Under the pieces are notes generated by a model. The model was not told the DNA's origin. It did not search any database and saw only the letters and a list, made by a program, of their open reading frames with translations. Positions 42,342-45,772 of a stretch of DNA of 45,772 nt are shown piece by piece (position 1 is the first letter of the stretch; the number at the start of each line of letters is the position of its first letter). Source of the DNA: Sulfurimonas sp. (GTDB lineage Bacteria; Campylobacterota; Campylobacteria; Campylobacterales; Sulfurimonadaceae); contig JAKISR010000012.1 of assembly GCA_021648465.1 (NCBI GenBank), forward strand, positions 1 through 45,772. The letters run 5' to 3'. The position numbers and the translations under genes are program-made.

Positions 42342-43155
42342 ATTTTTCTAATCTCTCTATCTTTATTTTATACTCTTTAGTTTGTGTTATTTTATCATAT
42401 TTAATAGCACCTTTTAATAGAACTTTATATTTTTTTATTAAAGTTTTTAAAAGTATATCTTTTTGTTCTTTTCTTAATTCTAAAGTTAAGATTTTTTCTA
42501 AAGATTTAACTCTATATCTATCCATTCCCCAAAGTTTTGTACTAAGTTGATCTTCTGCTCCACCATATTTATTTATAAGTTTTTTATCAATTAAGCCTAT
42601 CTTATTTTCTAATGCTATTCTCAACCATAAATCATAATCTTCACAAACTTCTAAGCTTTCATCAAATAACCCTACTTTATTTAATAAGTTTTTATGAATC
42701 ATAACTGATGATGGGGCAATATTGCAATACTCTATATTGCTAAAAAAAACATCCGTATCAAATTTTTTATACTTCTCAGGTACTTTAACTTCAACACCAT
42801 TTCTAATCCATTTCTCATCTGTATAACTCATCAAAATATCAGAATTATTTTTATGAAACTCTATCTGAAATTTTAATTTGTCTTCATGCCATTCATCATC
42901 AGAGTCTAAAAAAGTAATCCATTTATTTTTAGAGCTTTTTATACCTAAGTTTCTAGCAGATGACACACCTGAGTTTTTTTGATAAATATATTTTATTTTT
43001 GGAAATATTTCTTGTATTTGTGGAGTTTCGTCATTAGAGCCGTCATCAATAACTATAATCTCTTTAGACTGGAAAGTTTGAGAAAAAACAGAATTTAATG
43101 CTCTTTGTAAAACTTCAAATCGATTATAAGTTGGAATAACAACCGATATATCCAT
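42334..43155 (-). CDS. GT2 glycosyltransferase
   Basis: This 273-residue GT-A enzyme starts VVIPTYNRFEVLQRALNS and has VIDDGSNDET near 36, KNSGVSSARNLGI near 60, the metal-binding DSDDEW near 85, and EDYDLWLRIAL near 172. It is probably cytoplasmic and adds one sugar. It is transcribed just before pglB, which in Campylobacter lies near the branching glucosyltransferase PglI. A PglI-like role is possible but not supported by length or clear motifs. The C-terminus is Lys/Ile rich with a possible amphipathic helix. Confidence 0.85.
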   Translation of the reverse strand: MDISVVIPTYNRFEVLQRALNSVFSQTFQSKEIIVIDDGSNDETPQIQEIFPKIKYIYQKNSGVSSARNLGIKSSKNKWITFLDSDDEWHEDKLKFQIEFHKNNSDILMSYTDEKWIRNGVEVKVPEKYKKFDTDVFFSNIEYCNIAPSSVMIHKNLLNKVGLFDESLEVCEDYDLWLRIALENKIGLIDKKLINKYGGAEDQLSTKLWGMDRYRVKSLEKILTLELRKEQKDILLKTLIKKYKVLLKGAIKYDKITQTKEYKIKIERLEKYE

Positions 43156-43157
43156 TG

Positions 43158-44192
43158 CTAGTAAACTTTTATCTCATTATAAAGACTATCTCTCTCAACA
43201 GGGGTAAAACCACTATTTCTTATAAGTGCAGTAAACTCTTCAAGTTTCACACCATTAGCACTATCTGCCCCTGCAGCTGAATTTATAGACTCTTTTTCTA
43301 TAGTCCCATCTAAATCATCTGCACCAAACTCTTGAGCTACAAGAGCTAAGTTTACAGTTGAAGTAACCCAGTAAGCTTTTAAGTGAGGTACATTATCTAA
43401 AACTATGCGACTTACAGCCATAGTTTTTAATATCTCATTTGCTGTAATAGGATTTTTAACATTAAGATAATTATTTTCAGTCTGATAAACAAGAGGTATA
43501 AAACAATTAAAACCGCCTATTTTATCTTGAAGCTCACGGATTCTCATCATATGATCAATTCTATCTTTTCTCTTTTCTACATGACCAAAAAGCATAGTTA
43601 CATTACTTTTTTTACCTCTTTCATGCCATTTTTGATGAATCTCTAGCCATTGATCAGATGTAACTTTACCTTTACAGATATAATCACGAACTTTTTCATC
43701 AAATATTTCAGCACCACCACCAGGCATAGAATCTACACCATTTTCAACCATTAAATCAAGAATCTCATCATAACTTTTGCCATACTCTCTAGCTAAAAAA
43801 TCAACCTCAGCAGCAGTAAGTGCTTTGACATGTAAGTGAGGATAAGCAGTTTTAATCTTTTTAAAAATCTCTAGGTACCACTCTAAACCTGTTTCAGGAT
43901 TATGAGCAGAAACTATATGAACCTCTTTAGCTCCACGAGACTCTACATCTTTAACTATTTGCATTATCTCTTCATGTTTCATAGTATAAGGATTTGGATT
44001 TTTTCTATTTGCAGAGTAAGCACAAAATTTACAAATATCTACACAGACATTTGTGGGATTTATATGACGATTTATATTAAAGTAAGTTTTTTTACCATGT
44101 TTTTCTTGACGAATTTTATCCGCTTTATCTCCAAGCTCAAATATATCCATCTCATAAAGAGATAAGGCTTCATCAAAAGTGATTCTTTCCAT
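43158..44192 (-). CDS. mqnE: aminofutalosine synthase MqnE
   Basis: The 344-residue radical SAM enzyme joins 3-[(1-carboxyvinyl)oxy]benzoate with SAM to give aminofutalosine in the futalosine menaquinone route used by Campylobacterota. The iron-sulfur motif is CVDICKFC near residue 50. HIVSAHNPETGLEW near 95, MPGGGAEIFDEKVR near 155 and TSTVNLALVAQEFGADDLDG near 275 are family segments. It lies four bases after metK, whose product SAM it consumes, though this may be coincidence. Housekeeping function, and less AT-rich than the glycan genes. Confidence 0.95.
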   Translation of the reverse strand: MERITFDEALSLYEMDIFELGDKADKIRQEKHGKKTYFNINRHINPTNVCVDICKFCAYSANRKNPNPYTMKHEEIMQIVKDVESRGAKEVHIVSAHNPETGLEWYLEIFKKIKTAYPHLHVKALTAAEVDFLAREYGKSYDEILDLMVENGVDSMPGGGAEIFDEKVRDYICKGKVTSDQWLEIHQKWHERGKKSNVTMLFGHVEKRKDRIDHMMRIRELQDKIGGFNCFIPLVYQTENNYLNVKNPITANEILKTMAVSRIVLDNVPHLKAYWVTSTVNLALVAQEFGADDLDGTIEKESINSAAGADSANGVKLEEFTALIRNSGFTPVERDSLYNEIKVY

Positions 44193-44195
44193 CTA

Positions 44196-45395
44196 CTATT
44201 TTAATGCCTCAAATTTTTTAAGTTCATCAAGCTTTTCCCAAGGATAATCACTCTGACCAACTTGACCGCGAGCAGCTACATCTGCGTAAAGAAAAGTCTC
44301 CTCACTAGGTTTGTCAAGAGCAAACTTTTTTGTAATCCAGTTTGGAGTTAAAGAGAAATTATCTTGAACAAAAGTAGATAATTTATCATCATCAAGTCCA
44401 TCTACAACAGTACCACAAGTATCAACTGCTACAGAAGTTGGTTTTGCAACACCTATCGCATATGAAAGTTGAACTACCGCTTTTTTAGAAAGTCCTGCTG
44501 CAACAATATGTTTAGCAATATAACGAGCGGCATATAGACCTGAACGGTCAACTTTTGTATAATCTTTTGAGCTTTGAGCACCACCACCAATAGGTGCATA
44601 ACCACCAAAACTATCAACAATAAGCTTTCTCCCAGTTAATCCACTATCATGAAGCGGAGAGTGAGATACATACTTACCAGTTGGATTTATATGTATAATA
44701 CAATCATTTGGATCAAAAAGATTTTTAGGTAAACCTGTATCAATAATAAGATCTAAAATAAGTTCACGAACAGTCTCTATATTCATAGTGGATACACATG
44801 GAGCAGATACTACAATTGTATGAATTTTTTGTGGACTACAATTTTCAAAGTTTTCTTTTTTTGTATAATCTACAGTAACTTGTGTTTTAATATCAATTCC
44901 AAGTTTATGAGGATGAGCTAAAGCATAGTGATAAACTTTTTCCATTAACATTCTTGCATAAGTGATTGCACTTGGCATAAAATTGTTTGTTTCAGCATCA
45001 GCGTAACCAAACATAATTCCCTGATCACCTGCACCAGTTTCACCATCTTCTTGGTCTACACCTTGATTAATATCTGGACTTTGACGATTTAAAAGAACTT
45101 GAACATCAACATCTTCAGGATAAAGACACTCTTCATGAGTAAAATTTTTATTTCCATCATAACCAATTTTTATAAGTGCATCTATCACAATTTTTTTATA
45201 TTCGTCTGTTGTTACTTTTGTATTAGAAGTTACTTCACCACCAATAATTACATGTTTACCTGCAACAAAAACTTCTGATGCTACTCTTGATTTTGAATCA
45301 CCTATAATTAACTTATCAACTATACTATCTGCAATAATATCTGCAACTTTATCTGGGTGTCCAGGACTAACTACTTCACTCGTAAATAAATACAT
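44196..45395 (-). CDS. metK: S-adenosylmethionine synthase
   Basis: The 399-residue enzyme makes SAM from methionine and ATP. Signatures are SPGHPDKVADIIADSI near residue 11, GAGDQGIMFGYA near 122, the P-loop-like GGGAQSSKDYTKVDRSG near 265 and SYAIGVAKPTSV near 305. The ATG is preceded by AAGGA. It has a 96-nt leader region separating it from lsrK, the largest gap in this part of the cluster, so it may start the transcript running into mqnE and the glycan genes. Length is normal for the family. Confidence 0.96.
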   Translation of the reverse strand: MYLFTSEVVSPGHPDKVADIIADSIVDKLIIGDSKSRVASEVFVAGKHVIIGGEVTSNTKVTTDEYKKIVIDALIKIGYDGNKNFTHEECLYPEDVDVQVLLNRQSPDINQGVDQEDGETGAGDQGIMFGYADAETNNFMPSAITYARMLMEKVYHYALAHPHKLGIDIKTQVTVDYTKKENFENCSPQKIHTIVVSAPCVSTMNIETVRELILDLIIDTGLPKNLFDPNDCIIHINPTGKYVSHSPLHDSGLTGRKLIVDSFGGYAPIGGGAQSSKDYTKVDRSGLYAARYIAKHIVAAGLSKKAVVQLSYAIGVAKPTSVAVDTCGTVVDGLDDDKLSTFVQDNFSLTPNWITKKFALDKPSEETFLYADVAARGQVGQSDYPWEKLDELKKFEALK

Positions 45396-45491
45396 TTTTT
45401 TCCTTGAATTATTATCAGCTTAAAAGGATATCCCCTTAAAAACTAGTTTAAAAAACACTCTTTTAATTTTGGTTATACCCTAAAGGATACT
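45396..45491 (-). promoter_or_regulatory. intergenic region before metK with candidate promoter and repeated motif
   Basis: Reading on the minus strand, TATAAC (plus 45472-45477) is a fair -10 candidate 77 nt before the start. AAAGGATA occurs twice on the plus strand (45423-45430 and 45482-45489), each next to a short dyad; one is AAGG-6 nt-CCTT. No T-rich terminator for lsrK is evident and no known SAM riboswitch was recognised. All inference from short motifs. Confidence 0.25.
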
Positions 45492-45772
45492 TTATAAACC
45501 AGGTGCTTTCCACATTGAAGTCGTGATACTATCATCAACTAACTTTAGTTGTGCTTCATAAGCACTCTGCCACTTGATTTTTATATCATCGTATATCTTT
45601 TTGTTACTTTTATTTGGCTCATATACTTTGTCCCAAACAACTAACTCTTTTGCAGCACTCACTAAATCTTCATAAACTCCAGCACCAACTCCAGCAGCCA
45701 TTGCAGCACCCAAAGCTGTAGCCTCATTTACTTTAGGAATTTTAACTTTTACACCCAAAACATCTGCTAATA
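45492..45772 (-). CDS. lsrK: autoinducer-2 kinase LsrK, C-terminal part (cut by window edge)
   Basis: An open frame enters from the right edge and covers the last 93 residues of an FGGY-family kinase. NEATALGAAMAAGVGAG is the conserved C-terminal ATP-site segment, and the final TTSMWKAPGL closely matches the end of enterobacterial LsrK, which phosphorylates the quorum signal AI-2 after uptake. A general sugar kinase such as xylulokinase is the alternative, but the tail argues for LsrK. It is on the same strand as metK, 96 nt upstream of it. Confidence 0.75.
   Translation of the reverse strand, partial: LADVLGVKVKIPKVNEATALGAAMAAGVGAGVYEDLVSAAKELVVWDKVYEPNKSNKKIYDDIKIKWQSAYEAQLKLVDDSITTSMWKAPGL

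Noticed and set aside
42334..43155. Naming the GT2 gene pglI
   Set aside because: Position before pglB is suggestive, but no diagnostic similarity could be confirmed by eye.
45396..45491. SAM riboswitch upstream of metK
   Set aside because: The region is under 100 nt, AT-rich, and shows only 4-6 bp dyads, with none of the extended stems of known SAM riboswitch classes.

Overview
The window is AT-rich DNA from a member of the Campylobacterota (Epsilonproteobacteria), possibly Arcobacter-like. The evidence is a futalosine-pathway mqnE, a short-form pgi, a UPF0323 lipoprotein followed by a glutathionylspermidine-synthase-family gene (the order known from Campylobacter Cj0371-Cj0372), and clear homologues of the Campylobacter protein-glycosylation genes pglB, pglK and pglF. 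I cannot name the genus from sequence alone.

Layout. Positions 1-2322 (plus strand) hold a short housekeeping group: the end of an unknown gene, a small membrane protein, the lipoprotein and the ATP-grasp protein. From 45.4 kb down to 2.4 kb nearly everything is on the minus strand, mostly with overlaps of 1-14 nt or gaps of a few bases, so it looks like one or a few long transcripts. In transcription order: the end of an autoinducer-2 kinase (lsrK), metK, mqnE, a GT2 glycosyltransferase, the oligosaccharyltransferase pglB, then galU, pgi, ugd and a tviB/wbpO-like dehydrogenase (sugar-nucleotide supply), the flippase pglK, and a wbpB-wbpD-lhgO-epimerase-aminotransferase block for a 2,3-diamino uronic sugar. 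Next come an asparagine-synthase-like amidotransferase, an AlbA_2/ATPase gene that appears to be an insertion, and a cassette of modification genes (methyltransferases, epimerase, phosphoesterase, ATP-grasp, deacetylase, N-formyltransferase, radical SAM). Then follow more glycosyltransferases, two more amidotransferases, a Wzy-like polymerase, and a reductase / WecA-WbpL-like initiator / PglF-like dehydratase block in the same order as Pseudomonas wbpV-wbpL-wbpM. The series ends with a small ComEA-like protein and a Wzz chain-length regulator. No gene-free stretch exceeds 300 bases; the longest, about 216 nt at 3372-3587, holds only a 27-codon ORF and a dyad.

How the genes fit together. The cluster appears to build a lipid-linked glycan that starts with an N-acetylhexosamine placed on undecaprenyl phosphate by the WecA/WbpL-like enzyme. 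The glycan would be rich in amidated diamino uronic sugars and carry formyl, methyl and other decorations. PglK is the only recognisable flippase, while both PglB (transfer to protein) and Wzy/Wzz (polymerisation) are present. pglC, pglD and pglE are not seen, so this is not a standard Campylobacter diNAc-bacillosamine locus. The most unusual sequence feature is a 64-nt imperfect direct repeat of the asnB 3' end on either side of the AlbA_2 gene, as if a one-gene cassette had entered and supplied a new asnB tail.
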